This document shows, one piece after another, positions 22,941 through 36,961 of a stretch of 64,000 bases of DNA (its first letter is position 1; every line of letters starts with the position of its first letter). The translations under genes and the position numbers were made by a program. Below the pieces are notes generated by a model. It saw only the letters and a program-made list of their open reading frames with translations, was not told where the DNA came from and ran no database searches. This stretch comes from Edolisoma coerulescens (lineage: Eukaryota > Chordata > Aves > Passeriformes > Campephagidae), in NCBI GenBank assembly GCA_013397115.1, contig VWZW01004133.1, positions 248,001 to 312,000 on the forward strand, written 5' to 3'.

Positions 22941-25900
22941 GCACCAGTCACCACCAAGGCTCAGTCTTGGGGTGCTCACAGCACAGGGGCTTCCCTGCAG
23001 TCTCGTGGCAAGTGCTCATCTCGGATAGGATCCATCCTTTGAACTTTGCTTCCAAGGAAATATGATATTGGCATCTACCAAGAAGCTGGGGTATACATTG
23101 GTTGTTTGAATAGTAGTTTTCTTGAAAATGTTTTTCTTTTTTCTGGTGGTTTTTTCATTTTCCTCCAAGGAAAATTCTTTCCAAACCTGCTGGGGGAGGG
23201 GCAGCTGAAACCTGCCTTCTGTCAGAGGACGTTCATTTTGGACGTTCCTCCAAATTTGTCTCAAACCAAGACACCTGGGTACTGGGAGCATGGCAGAGGG
23301 GTGCTCAGGACCAGCAAGGGTGACGCAGGCTGAGGGCTTCCCCCTTTCCCACCCCAGGCCAGGCAGGAGCACAGGACAGCCACTGCCTGTGTCGTGCACA
23401 AATCTGCATTTTATGCTACAGCAGATGAAGAACTGCTGTTCTCACGGCTGTCTGACATGGAAATCATTCTTTGGGAAGTTCCTGGAGCAGGAAAAGTAAA
23501 AAGCCACCCAAATACAGGCAGAACAGTGCAGGAGCCCAGCTTCCTGAGCAGCCTCCATTGCCCAGGCAGGACCCCTCTCCCTGACTGCCTTTTCCCCCCA
23601 GGATTTCAGCACCCACTCCCACCCCCACGCTACTAGTTTCTAACCAAAGGCCACTGCAAACTAGCTCAAGATCACCAGATCATTTTATGTTAGACACAAA
23701 ACAGACGTGAGATGATCACTTCAACTTAATTATATCATAATTAAGCCTTCATATTCCTGTCATCTGGAACTGTCAACGGCAGCCTGAGCAGAGCTGCTGC
23801 TCCTCTCCAAGAGCCGTCACTCAATGCCTCTGAGAGGTGTCAAAATAGGGGTAATTTTGCCTGCAGAGCCAGCTCGTGGCTGTAAACAAGCGGTCGTGCT
23901 TCACTTCAGAGCTGTGCAGTGGAGCAGGGGCTGTGGGCATCCCCTTGCCGGTGGTGGGGGGTAGTGATTGCCCAGGGAATGTGGCAGCCTGAGTCCCCAC
24001 ATCCCAGCACTGGCACCAGCATTGCACCCCCACATGAAATCACCTCCTTGCCTTGTGTGAGCCAGCTGCGTAAAACATGTATTTAATCATGTTATTAGGA
24101 AAAGTTAAATTTAAGTCGGCATGTACTTTTTCCCTACAGGGTCAGAAAATGAGGCCGAGGATAGAAATGTGGGGAAGATGCCTTTTTCTGAGGTTCAGCT
24201 GAGCACAGCACCCACTCCAGCACGTGCAGAGAGCTGGACGGGCCCTGTCTCTGCTGGAGGAGGCAGCGAGGAAACCATGTCCCCTCCCAGCCCCTCTGCT
24301 CACCAGGCCTGATCCTACTCCCTCACAGCCCCAAGATATCCATCCACAAACCCAGGCTTTCCTCTTACCCTTTGGATGCCTCCCCTCCAGGCCAAGTCAC
24401 AGAGCTCCCTGTGCATGCAGGCACTACTGTAACTACCATTTTATTATTATTTAATCTTACAAGCACCACGTAAAGCTTGCAAGGTTTTATTCAGGATTGT
24501 CTGTCAAAACTCCTGTCACCTTTGTGGTTTCCGAGTGAGTCATTACCACTGTTGCAACACCCCACCAGCTACTAGGCAGGTAGAAAAGAATATCTCCTTC
24601 AATTAAAGCAGTGATTAATTTTTGCAGAAGTATAATGACTTCTATGGAGGGTTTCCCTCACCCTTGGCCAGTGCACCTGCTGCTGAGCTTTTCTTTCTCC
24701 ATGCTTTAACAACTTCCCAATTAATCACCCTGGGAGGTGGCCATGGCTCAGTGCCTCCTCCAAGCAAGTCCTGCCTCATTCTGCCTCCCAAGGAGCCCTC
24801 TGACCTCCCAGCCCTGCCTCCAGCCCACGTGGCTTTTGGCTGGTCCTTGTCAACACGATCTGATTTGTTTGTGTGAGCTGGGCACGACAGGCATGAAATA
24901 AAAGGCAAACCACAGTCAGCCACTGGAGTGTGCTTTGGGTGTATAGTCCCTATGAAGTTTGTTTTAACGTGTGACTGTGGCAGTTTGCTTTATTTAACGA
25001 CCCGAGTGTCCCCAGGGTGTGCTGAGCAGTTCGAGCAGGCACCCACAACCTAAATTTCATGTGAGTAGAGACCGTGATGCTGACCTTTCCTCCACTTGCT
25101 CCATCCTCAGAAGGGGTAGGGGTGGGGAGGCTGGAGGAGCGCTGGCTCACAGCATTGCTCAGCCCAGGGCACCCAGGGAAATGCTGTGGCAGATGGAGGT
25201 GTCAGGGTGGAGATCCTGGGCCTTGGAGATCCTGAGCAGCCTTTGGAGCTGGAGTTAACATGACCATGGAGCAGATCGTACTCCATGTGCTGCTGGAGCA
25301 GGAGCAGCCAGTCTGTCCCTTGCTGTCCCCGTGTCCCCAACATGCAGAGCTGGACCTGCAGCTGACCCAGACAGCAGCCAGGCAGCACCACGGCAGAGAG
25401 GAGAGATCCCCAGCTGCAGGCAGAGGCACACAGAAGCAAATTAGAGCAGAGCTGCTAAAATCCACATCACAGCTTTTTGCATCCACGTACTTTTGCAGGG
25501 GAGAGCTGTTAACCACATTATTCTTCCTGAGTTGCTGATCTGATGAAATTGCTGCCCTTTGCAAGGGTATGTTGGCCCCAAATAGGTGCCTGTTTGTCCC
25601 TTCTTGCTCCCGAGTTTGACTTTCTGCTGTTTGTCTTCACAATTCAGCAATTCAGCAAACAGCTGCAAAGGATGTTTCATTCCTTGAAAATATTCCATTC
25701 CTCTTACACCAGCTCTGTGCACAGTAGTTCTGGAGATCGTAGCACAACTCCCTGAGCTCTTGAAAAACATCAGTGTTGAGAGGTTAAAGATTTTAAAGCC
25801 TGCTGCCACCTATGGATGGAAGGAGAGCAGTGAGAGCAGGAATCCTCCCGGGAGCATGCCTGACTGGAAGGAGACCTGAACTGTGGATGAAACCCTTGGC

Positions 25901-27821
25901 AGTGGGGAGATGGCAGCAGCCCAGAAAGACACGAGCTTTCTCCTTCTTCAGACAAGCCCAACAAGGTGCAGGACACAAAGGGCTGAGGAAAGGTATTGGG
26001 AAATTTGCTACCCATCATGTGATCCGTGTAATACGGAGAGGAAATAAGCCTGGTTTTTGGCTTGCTGGATTAATCTGATTATGGTGTTTTCATTGACAGA
26101 CTGTAGCTTGCCTTCCCCTTTATCTATTTGTTCTGTTGTAATTAAATCCTTAAAAAAACTTGTACATATTTGCATTCAGATTTCTAAGGTGATAATTTCT
26201 GCAATAATACTCTACAAAACACCTGAAATGGGTATTTTTGGGGCCATGAAAACTACAGAGCAGCATATTCCACCCTCACTGGAGGAAACAGGGATATCTC
26301 TAATATAGATAATGTTGTAGATAACAACACATCTATAATATAGATGTTATTTTTATAGCACTGTCCCTAGCAGAGCCGTTAGTTCATGAGGACACTCTTT
26401 GGTCTATGGAAGGTGACATCTCCCATCCCAAGAGAATACCACCAGACCTCACAGGGAGCCATGCTGCCCTCTGCCCAGCAGGACCAACCTTCACCTCACA
26501 CTGGGCAAAGAGGAGAGGGCAGGGAGTGTGGTGCAGACAAACGACCACAATTCAGTGTTATGTGAGATGTTGTTATATACACGATGCTCATACACATGGT
26601 ATTCATTGTTTTTTGCTCTGGTTATCCCCATGCATGCTCTGGAAGTAGAAAATGAGCTGAAAGCAGGTACAACCTGATCCCCTGATCTCAGGCACCCACC
26701 ACCTTACCCTTTAGAAACACATATAATATTTTCAGCACAGGGTTAAAGATGTGCTATTGTTTTATTATTTTTCTTCTTTTTGTAATTTCATCAGCTTCTT
26801 GAAAAACCTGTTTTCCTTTTATCCTGAGTCATTTCACATGAAGAAACTATTGTTCTAAACTGTGACTCATCAGTTTGCATCACCACTTTCCAAACCCCTC
26901 AGGGGCACGTGGGCTTCAAAGCAGGGAATGGCAGCCAGCCTTTATTTACCAATAAATAGGCACTTCATTTCTGCATTGACTCATCGCTGGTTAAACCTGG
27001 GTTTGTTCCTATTCTTCGGTGAACCTGGAGTGATCGTCCTGTTTGCTTTTGTAATCGTTTTTTCTGAGGAGCATTCACATGAACCAGATCTCACTGACAA
27101 TCTGTCTCCTGTTCAAATACAAATGCTTGCAAGGAGAGACAAGTATCTAAACGGTAGAGATGAAATACCTGGAAATGCCAAGTTTCCAGAAACTGCCACG
27201 AGGCAGAAAACACAACTGTTGGTTAATGAGACACCTCTAATTACAAGAATTCATGGGGGAAAGGAGGCCACCATCCAAATTATCCACTTCATTGAAGCTC
27301 TTACACAGATCCTAACTATATCTTTTTGAAACCTGAGTCAAAGGAGCTCTTTTGGAGCTAGAATCCCCTCTGTCACTCAGAGATACATCACCCCTGTCCA
27401 GCAAATGCAGCACCAGCAGCATGTTAGGGATGAACAAATTTTGCATGAGCAAAACTGAGCCTTGAGAGTTTAAAGGTGCAAAATGAAAGGCTCGATCCTG
27501 CTTTTCCTATGCACCAAGACCTGAATCATTCTCCTCCTGTCCTTCTGCGACTGAATAAGTACCAATAAAGAAAAGAAACTAAGACTTTTGGCAGCATTTG
27601 TCCTTCTAACCCCATAGTTGTCAAGATTGAATTATACTCAGCACCTTATCCTAAGTATCTGATGCTGCACTTCCCTGTGGGACATGAATCAAATCATGGC
27701 TCGAATCTCCTGCAGCTGTAGTGTTCCGTGCTCCAGCAAACCCTTGCCACGGTCCAGTTGGGCTGGGATTCATCTCAAGGGCAGGAGGAGGGCACAGGGC
27801 ATGGAGCAGCCTTAACACTAA
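22941..27821. other. Intergenic sequence, part 3
   Basis: No gene recognised. Features of note are a perfect 9-bp-arm palindrome at 23,725-23,745 and a small 9-bp-arm palindrome at 26,331-26,349 inside AT-rich sequence. A 155-codon open frame at 26,862-27,329 (+) resembles no family I know and is treated as chance. Confidence 0.6.
23725..23745. repeat. AT-rich palindrome with two TAATTA-type cores
   Basis: Arms CTTAATTAT and ATAATTAAG are separated by ATC. The mirrored TAATT cores resemble a paired homeodomain site. It lies in AT-rich unique sequence (about 23,640-23,830) with no repeat signature. Confidence 0.6.
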
Positions 27822-27889
27822 TAATTGTGTGAATGGTTGGACTTGATTTTAGAGGGCTTTTCCAGACTAAAGAGTTCTATGATTCTGTG
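27822..27889 (+). mobile_element. CR1 LINE 3'-end fragment
   Basis: It reads AATGGTTGGACTTGATTTTA, GAGGGCTTTTCCAGAC and GTTCTATGATTCTGTG, the sense CR1 terminus including the ATTCTATG-type tail. Confidence 0.8.
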
Positions 27890-28739
27890 TGTCCAAGGCA
27901 AAGAAAAGCACAAGAACATAACTTGAAAGTCAGTGGGAATAAAACGAATGTCCCAACTACAACTAGGATGATTTCTGCTAAGTACCCCAAAAGTGGGTTG
28001 CACACCATGATAAGCATAAAGTGGGGCATAAATTTCTGGTTTTCCCTAACAGCAAGTAGCCAATTGATGTGAAATTTTAACACAGTTTTTTTCTTGCCTT
28101 CCTACTCTTCTATGCTGTCCTTTGTACACATTTAGAAAGCTCATAGAAAAACCATTTAAAAGTAATTTCTAGTTAAAATTTCCGCAGCAGTCACCAACAC
28201 TTCACTGCTGGCAGAGCTGCCCAGTCAGGCAATATGGAGTATGGCTGCATTTGCAAGGGGGAATGAGCTGAATTTGGGGCTTTAGGATTTTCTATGGCTC
28301 TTGTACAGCAGTAACATGCCAACCTGGGCTCCTCATTGAATCCTCCCCATCAGCTTTCCACTGAGGACCTTCCCAGTACTGTAGAAGGCTTGTGGGTTAG
28401 AAGGCTTGCTCTTTCCACTTCACCTGATTTTTTACTCTTAGCTCAAAAAACCCACAAACATTCTAAAGGTCAGGACTGGGAACAGATTATTCCTCAGGGA
28501 GATACAGAAACATAGGCTGCAGGGGTTAGATGCAGGGTTGCAACACATGCCCTATAGGCTGCATTACACAGGAGGGAGATGAAGGCACATGCTGCTCCAG
28601 GAGTTTGGGGGATTTGTGTGAACAGAGGGACCCCATCTGTTTCTAAAAGGACTGTGCTCAAGCGTTTGCTGAAAATGAGGTGGGAGTTCGATTGCCTCTT
28701 CTGCACAATGAGAAAATCAGAACTGAAGTAAATATAAAG

Positions 28740-29099
28740 GACACAGATTTGTTGGAGCAAATCCAGGGGAGGCCACAAAGATGCTCTGAGAGCTGGCGCA
28801 TCTCTGCTCTGGAGACAGGCTGAGAGCTGGGGTTGTTCATTCTGGAGCCAAGAAGGCTCCAGGGAGACCTTACAGCCTCTTCCAGTGGCTAAAGAGGCTC
28901 CAAGAGACCTGGAGAGGGACTTTGGACAAGGGCCTAGAGTGACAGGATGAAGGGGAATGGCTTCACACTGACAGAGGGCAGGGTTAGACTGGATATTAGG
29001 GAGAAATTCTTCCCTGTGAGGGTGGGGAGGCCCTGGCACAGGTTGCCCAGAGAAGCTGTGGCTGCCCTGTCCCTGTTCAAGGCCAGGGTGGATGGGGTT
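28740..29099 (+). mobile_element. CR1 LINE fragment, 3' end missing
   Basis: Sense CR1 landmarks run from GACACAGATTTGTTGGAGCA through GGAGACCTTACAGCCTCTTC, AGAAATTCTTCCCTGTGAGG and CAGGTTGCCCAGAGAAGCTG to GGTGGATGGGG. It then breaks into unrelated sequence before the usual tail, so it is truncated at both ends. A long open frame on the opposite strand over this element is a by-product. Confidence 0.9.
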
Positions 29100-32000
29100 T
29101 TGCTCTCCCTCCTTGCATGACTTTTTCACCCAGTTCCCAGGGCAGGCTTTGGGTCTCCTCCCACCTGCCAGGACTCCTGTGCCTGCACAGGCAGGTTGCT
29201 GCTTGTCCCAGCAAGCACCTGCCCAGTGCCACCCTCCTACTCACCCCCCTGGCAATGGGCTGGATCCCAGAAGGCTCCAGACAAGGACTCAGGGTAGGAC
29301 CAGCTCCTTCCCCACCACAACATCATAGTGTGCAGGTCGCCACTGGTACCATCTAATGAGTGCAAAAACAAAGTCTCCATGACCCATTTCTCTCACATCT
29401 TTTTTTCCTTCTTTTGCAATCTTGAGATTTGCACTTTTTTTATATTTTGCAGAAAGGATCCAAGTCTCAGCCACATATCTGTTTATTTCAGGTCTGGAAC
29501 ATACAAATAAAAATTTTTTTTTTGTGATTTTTTTTCTAGATGCTGTCTTTGTGAAGTGCTCTTATGCCCACAAGGTGTCTAAGATACTATTACAGAAACT
29601 CACATCATTTTCCCTCTTACCTGGTAACATACAAGGTGGTTTCTTTGCTTTATTGCATGAACCTACTTCCCTTTCACTAAATATCTTCCAGCAGCACAAT
29701 GTTCTGCAGCAAGTTTAAATTCGCTTTGTACTCCCAGAGAGGTGCAAGCCGAATGAGAGTTGGCCGGGTCAGCCAAGGACTTCACCAGCCCCATCTCCAC
29801 GGTCTGCATTTCCCAATTTCATGTTTACAGAGACATAAATAGACTCATCCTACAGTCACATGTGTGAGGATCTGTTACACATTCTCCAGTGCAGACTCAC
29901 AGCAGCTCTGTTAACTTCAACTAACCACAGAGACTGTAACTTTTTGGGTTTTCCTCATTTCTCACAAAATAATAATGGCAAACAACACGTGTAAACCTCA
30001 TGCTGATTCTCTCTTGCATTCTGCCTGACAACGGCTCTGAAAACATAAGCAGAATTTCTTCTTTGATAGAGGTCTCTTTACAAATTTCTTTCCCAGGATT
30101 TTTAAGCATCCAAGTGTTGGAAAAAAGCTCCCCCCCAAAACAGCCTGGGACAAAAAGAATCATATTGGGTTTTTTAAGTTGGGAGGCAATTTAAATTACA
30201 GATCAGGAAACAAAAGGCTATTACAGAAGTCGCAATAGCAGATAGGAGGGCTAGAGGGGAACTGAAAAAATAAAAAATACTATAAATCAAAAAGAAGTTC
30301 TCTTTATGAACAAATCTTCAGGTCCAAGTGTCAAATCATCATAACCTTCTTTTGGGGATGTCCATCAGAGCTCCCCAGAGACAGCTGTCACTGACAGGGC
30401 AGTGAGTTAGAGCAAGTGGATAGGACACACTTCCAAGAAACATGCTCGAGTAAACCTCTCATTTTGAAGGAACACCCATACTTCTTTATACCAATGCTAG
30501 AAGCTACTCTGATGCCAGCAACAAAACATAAGCTCTAAAAAAGGGAAAACTACATTATAGCTCTGCCTAACCAGTTTCTCCAGGCAGCACCCAGAGCTCC
30601 AGCTGCTCTCCCTACCATAGCTGCCCATCTCAATTTCTCCCACAGTATCTCCTCTTATTATTTATCTGCCAGTAAAGCAAAAGCTCTTAATTTTCTCTCC
30701 TGCAGACTCTTGATTTTTTTTAATCCTTTAAAACCTACTATGAGTGCAGACTTGTAGTAAACATCCTCTGCAACTTCATTCTAATGCATCTCAGTAACAA
30801 TATTTTGCACAGGTTTATATTAAACCTCTTGTGTGTATACATATATACATACATACTATAGATGTATTACATACAAAGCAAGGAATAGAAGAGTTAAGTG
30901 GCACATGCAGGAGTCTTCCTTTTACAGTTTCAATTTACTTGAACCTAAATCAAAGCCCTGCTCTAAGAGAGCAGAGAGGACACAGCATTTGGGTACTGGG
31001 GCTGGAACCCAGAGCCTGGGCTGAACTCGAAGGGACCTTAAAGCTACCAACGGGCCATGAGCTTGAAGTATGGTTTAAGTTTTGCAGCTTGTGCTTTTAT
31101 CTGGTCACAAGTTAAGTGTGTTAAACAAGTTAAACCTCAGCTTTGTTTTTGGGGAACAGTGGCCCAAGAAGCAGCAGTTTTCAGCGACTTAGCAAACCCC
31201 AGCTTAATCGTAGGATACTGGATAGATTTTGAAAAAACCTGACAAAAGCTGTCACCACAGCATGCACAGATTGACTGAAATACAGCTCTTATCACTCCCT
31301 TAAGTTCTCTCTCCCTTTTGCCTTCACAAGCACCAGCGTTTCCGAACGCCCGCCCCGCGGTCAGCCCACACACGAGCTGTGGCAGGGCAGCCTTAGGAGC
31401 CCTGTCCGTAATTGCTCTCCCTCTTACCTCATTGGCAAAAGGACATTTTTCAACCCACCTAATTCTTCCCTTCTTCCATTGCACAGTATGGAATGTCAAT
31501 ACTTGGTCAAGTATTTCCTAGAGATGCTCACACGACCTGCAGGGCAGCCCCCGCCCCACGCCCCCTACACTGACCCCTCCTCCAGCCTGCTCAATGCCCG
31601 CTAGCAAAGCTTTCAGCTTTCACCAAAATTTGAACAAACTGGAACTTAAGTACTGCCCTTCCTCTCAAGAGCCACATTCACACTGAAAACCAAACCCCTT
31701 TGCTCAGAACCCCCATGTGCTACGAAAGCTGAGCTACTCCAGAGCCTCTCGCCAGGGTAAGATCTGGGTCTCCTCAGCTCAGCTTTGCCAGCGGCTGCTG
31801 CAGCGCCGGTCCCAGCCCAGCCCAGCCGCTTGTCACACCTCAGCCCTTGTCCCCAAAGCCGCTGCACCGCCCCTGGGTCGGGTTCTCAAACATCACCAAG
31901 TGGCCAAGATCAGGTCTCCAACAGCTCATCCCTGCCCCAAGCTACTGCCAAGGGTTTGCTCCAGCGAGTGCTGCTCCTGGGAGTTCATCGAACCACTCTG

Positions 32001-34117
32001 ACAGTAAAGTACCACTTTGAGGGGGAAAACCTAACCAAACAATATAAATCCTTACTTGCCTGTGCCCAAACCAGGCATTTGGACCCAATAGTGAAAGTAT
32101 GCCTTCACATTCTCCTTTTATGAGAACATTTATTTAGATTTAGGAAGGAGAATCAGAAATTTTAAGTAGATCCAAGCTTTGTAGTGTACACATTGCAAGT
32201 TTTTCTGCCGTTCTTTTACCTTGTTATCTACTGAATCTTGTCATGGCTGGGTGCAACACAGGCAAGGGCACACAGTGGCTGTTGTGCGGTGAACGCCAAG
32301 GACAGGACCCAAAATGCCACTACTTTTCACAAGGTTTGTGAAGCATCTCCAGTAGCTTCTATGTGAGGGAGGCTTCTGGCATCCTGTTAAGGACATGGGC
32401 AAACGGTGCCCATGTTAAGGGGGCACTACTTTCTTCGAGGCTGCTGTGAGAGCTCCTCTTGTTCAGGCAGAGACCAAGCATGACCTAATCCCTCCAGCCC
32501 TCACTGTCACCAGAGGTAAAACAAGGACAAGAGCCCTTTGACTCACAAGGATGTGAGGCAGCAGTAGCAGATTGAAAGCTCTGAGGCCCTGAAATGAAAG
32601 GCATCAAAGGCTCCAAAATATAAGATTTCTTACTGTGATGCAACATGTGCAGTAAGAACAGGGTCATAAGAAAAACAAGGGCTATCTTTTTTTAATCCTT
32701 ATTTTACCATATCTGCTTACCAAATTTTTAATTCTAATTCAAAAGCAGACAAAAAATAATTTGAAAAATGTAAACTAAGGGGAACGTATGCTTAGGGTTG
32801 GAAAATAGTTCTCTAACAGCAGGTTAACACACTTCTCTGTGGGCTACACTCAGTTTGATAAGTTTGAACTCAGTGGCAATCCCCACTCCCTAGTCCCACT
32901 AACAGGGCCAATCCTAGAGCACAGCTGGATTCTAAGGAAGTATCAGTCACCTGTAAGATCACATTCTTCCATCTTATTTTAGAATTGCAACATAGGGAAT
33001 ACAATTTTTTCCATGTTCAAAGAGTTTTCCAGACAGAGGATTTTGTTCCATACAACCATGAACAGAAGTTGAGCAAAAATGAGACAGAATTATTACTAAC
33101 TTTATCCATCTGAGAAAACCCAAACTCACTCATAGACCATGTACTGAGCACACTTTTTTCCTGATTTAGAGAATTTGCCAAGAACTACCTGATTAAAACT
33201 TATTTTCTTCAATTTTCAAGCAAAATTTTATTTTCTATTCCCAATACTTTTATTTCCAGCATGGGATGGGACAACAAAATAACAAACACATTGACAACAT
33301 GTTAAAGAACACTTTCATCTTTAGCTTTTCTTCTGCAGTTTATTATATAAATTACGCTTTTAAACATTTAGAGCACTCACATTTCAGAACAGAAACACCA
33401 GTGCAAAGAGTGTTTTGTCCAAGTGCAAGGAAGTTACACGTCCCCACTGACTCCAGTGGATGAGGCTCAAATGTAACTCCTCAGTCCACAACTAACAATT
33501 GCGTGACCTAAATGTGAGCACGTTGTAGTCAACAGAAACACTGGCTTTGGTTGGTAACAACCAAATACTTTGACAGGACAAACAAGAGAAGAACAATTTG
33601 ACCTCCAGCAGACCTGTGAATTCACTGGGACTGGAGACCACCTCCATCACTTTTCTGAACTGACATTATTTTAAATAAGTGAATGCCAAATGTGCTATTT
33701 GATGCTCAAATCCAATTATCAAAACACAATAAAGCTTCCATGCATGCAGGTACTCCGGTGAATGCCACAGGTCACCTTTGGCACATCATAGACAGGACCT
33801 GAACACAGAAATAATCCTGATCTGGCAACAGGATAAATGAGAAAGCTTGGAGAGCTTTCCCGTCTCCGATGCCAATAATTGCTGCTGAAAAATTTATTAA
33901 ACCAAGACTGAAATACAGCAACCACCTCTCAGTTACACAATACATACTAGACCCCAATTTTAATCACATCCAAGCAAAATAAATCTTATTCAACCCAGAG
34001 ATGCTAGCAACTGAGGTCACTGCTGTGAAATACAGGCCACTGTCAAAAGTAGTTATTAGGATCTTAGAAATCTGCATTCATTTCTCTTAAGGAACCGTTG
34101 CAATGTAAAAACAAAAT
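29100..34117. other. Intergenic sequence, part 4, possibly including distal SAR1B 3' UTR
   Basis: No gene recognised. A CpG-containing GC-rich pocket lies at about 31,320-31,900. From about 32,680 upward the sequence is AT-rich and resembles the SAR1B 3' UTR, and an AATAAA on the - strand at 33,249-33,254 could be a more distal SAR1B end. Confidence 0.5.
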
Positions 34118-36961
34118 GACACATTTCATAAATAACATCTTTATTAATGAGTTTTCTTTTTCACATTCTTTAAAGTGACGTTCAATTGAAATCTGCATAG
34201 TCAAGAGTGCAAAAAAAAAAATTCATGTAAGTCAGACCCAAATGTGAACACTGCTTTTTTTAAAGCAAGACTGGTCATAGTCATAGGAATAAAATAGAAA
34301 TAAATGGCCAAGGAGGTATGGAGGAGGTGGGGATGAGAACCACCAGGAAAATTCTCATCAGTGTATTTGTCTATTAATGAAGTCTTCACACAAAGACACA
34401 CAACACTCATTCAAATTCATGTGCACAACAGAATGTAAACTACAGAAGAAAGGTCCTTCCTCTGCTGAATGAAATGAAACAGAGCAGGATTATTTTTGTA
34501 TTTCACTGAGCATTGATCAGCTGCTCCAATGACATACCCAGGTGGATAACACAAGGTCCAGGTTTCTTCATGCCCTTATTACAATCACATTGCAACCACC
34601 ATCCCACAGCAGGAACCAAGAAATCAAGAGTGTTTCCATAACACTGAGAATTATTCTTAACAAACACTTTTAAGCACCATCACCTCCCTTCCTTCTTAAT
34701 TTTTAATAGGATTACCCCCTTCTTTACTGCTGTTGTTCATGGTGGGTTGGAAGAGCAGGTGAAGAGGACCCCTCCATGCCCATGCAATGGCTCAGCCTGG
34801 GGAAGTGCAGCAGAACATCTCCACCTCCAGCTTCATTTCCATAAGCACAGGCAATACAGTCCCAAATCTCTCACATCAACACCACAATGTGACTCTGCAA
34901 ATAGTATTTTTAATATTTACACCATCTAGTGATTTAGCTGTGGTTCTCTGCATTATAAACATCATCAGGAAAAGCTAGAGGAAAAAAACAAGAGGCATAT
35001 CCCCCTACATAATGGCTGTAGGTAGTAAAGACACACACTCCACATGCTGGTGAGAGGCCACTTCTTGCCTCCAGCTTGGATTTATGCAGCAGAGACACCA
35101 CGCTACAGCTGAGCACGAGTTTAAATGCAGAATTCTCTATGTTGGTCATTTGGAAAAGCCATCCAATATCATCACACTGAACTTCACCACACACAAACTG
35201 GGCTTAATGTTTTGCATGTGATTCTACAGTAATAAACTTCATTTACAATTTATATTAGTTAGGTTCTGAATTATTCAGATGCACAATCTAGGACTGTGGG
35301 GAACTGATCATCAATATTCAATCATACCAGTTCAGGTTCGGGCAAGGAATAAGTCTCATTTATTTGCTTTGTGCCTACAGCCTTTAAATCTGAGATTCAA
35401 GCCCAGAGGTCAAGAGAAAGTTATTTGTGAAATCAAACCAGTCAAAAATCCATTTGCTGCCATGGAGATTGGAAACGTAAGGCCTAAAGTATTTTGGAGA
35501 AGATGTACAACAGGAAGTAAAAGGGATTCAGTACAACTTGCTGCAGTTTGTACTTGTACAAGAAGAAAACAAACTACACAGTGAAACTCAAACCCATTGT
35601 AGTGAAATAGTGACTTCCAGGGCTGAAACCCCACCTTCATTTGGCAAATTAGGAGTAAAACATGCCCAGCACATGGAAGCACCAACCACAGCTCCCAGCC
35701 AGCATCAGTAAAACCTGCTGCAGCAACACCCTTTCTTCAAAGATAACCTGCTTTCTCCTTGGGGAACTAACACTCAAAAGCAGGGAAAAGCAGTCAGAAA
35801 CCGGAAAGAGGGACTGAATTTTACCCCAGAAATAAGTCCCCTGGGCAGCCAGCAGCTGCCACACTGGCCAGGTTTCAAGGCAAAACCACATAAAAGAATC
35901 CATCTTGTCCCAGTTCAAAATACCAAAAATAAAACTGGCCAATGGATGTGAGCTGGTAAATTTTCAAAAGAAGCAATGGCAACCCGTTTTTTCCCTGGAA
36001 ATTTCATGGGCACGTCTTCTGGCAGACCCAAAAACTAATGGAATTGGAAACAGGATATTTAGTGCAGTGGTATTCTTAATTTCTTTGGAAAGAAACTGTA
36101 TTTCTTGTGTCACATCAGGTGTTTAATTCAAGAGACCAGTAGATTAAGACCACTTTTGTCATTAGTTCAAGATTTACTTTGGCACAGCTAATTTATACTA
36201 TTTGTATCTGTGGTAATTACAAGGGCATCACATTAGATTTTTCCTTTACTATGCAAAATCCTAAAATAAATACAATTTAGTAGTCTGAAAAAACCCACCT
36301 TACTCTAACCTACAATGAAACTACTTTGTGGCCTGCTTGTGTTTCAGGAAAATATCCCACATATTCAGATCAGCCTCACTAGTTAAGACACATTAAAATG
36401 AAACATTTCCCATTAAAGTTGCCAAAAACTGGATTTAAATTTATTGCATGACGTTGCATAAGAAAGTGTATTATTGAAAACTGTAAGGCATCATGCAATT
36501 ATCCATCAGCTAATTATTTATTATTCCTTGAAAGATGGTTATATACTCTGAAGTTATAAAACCAGTTTCAAAAAAGTACATAAAAAATTTAACATAAGCA
36601 TTAAATATTTTTCACATGTTCATCATTTTCAGCTGTTAAAAAGTGCATTCAAACATACTGTACTGGAAAGTTGCTCTGACCAAAAATGGTGCTGGAGACT
36701 CATTAAATTAAAAGCTGCAAAAGGATGTTGCATGGGATTAGGAAGCTCACAGGTTGTGGTATTTAAACTTACAAACTTGCTTGAAATAATTTTGCAATCC
36801 TCACACTTACAATTTAGCATCAATGATATAATTAGCTAAAAATGTGGACTTTTAAAATTGAACAGTCAAATGAATTCAAGTTACGTACACTGAGTGATCA
36901 AATAAGGAGCAGACAACACTGAGACCTGGGCCAGGATGCGCTGCTGTGATTTTGGCAGGGA
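34118..36961 (-). other. SAR1B: SAR1B 3' untranslated region (end inferred)
   Basis: AT-rich non-coding sequence directly after the SAR1B stop, read on the - strand. Hexamers AATAAA (- strand) occur at 36,440-36,445, 36,517-36,522 and 34,140-34,145 among others. The last is followed by a GT/T-rich stretch (ATGTGTCATTTTGTTTTT), so I take it as a likely main end. Human SAR1B also has a long 3' UTR (from memory). The true end could be as far as about 33,230. Confidence 0.55.
34140..34145 (-). promoter_or_regulatory. SAR1B: Candidate SAR1B polyadenylation signal AATAAA
   Basis: Read on the - strand as ATTAATAAAGATG, with a GT-rich element about 20-35 nt downstream. It lies about 2.8 kb after the stop. 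Other hexamers nearer and farther compete. Confidence 0.5.

Noticed and set aside
26862..27329. 155-codon + strand open frame in the intergenic region
   Set aside because: No recognisable domain, promoter or polyadenylation context. A length like this is expected by chance somewhere in 64 kb read in six frames.
28494..29129. 211-codon - strand open frame
   Set aside because: Most of it lies antisense to a CR1 LINE fragment, so the openness comes from the repeat.
31320..31900. GC-rich pocket as a second promoter or gene
   Set aside because: CpGs are scattered, no exon-like frame is present, and nothing ties it to a transcript.
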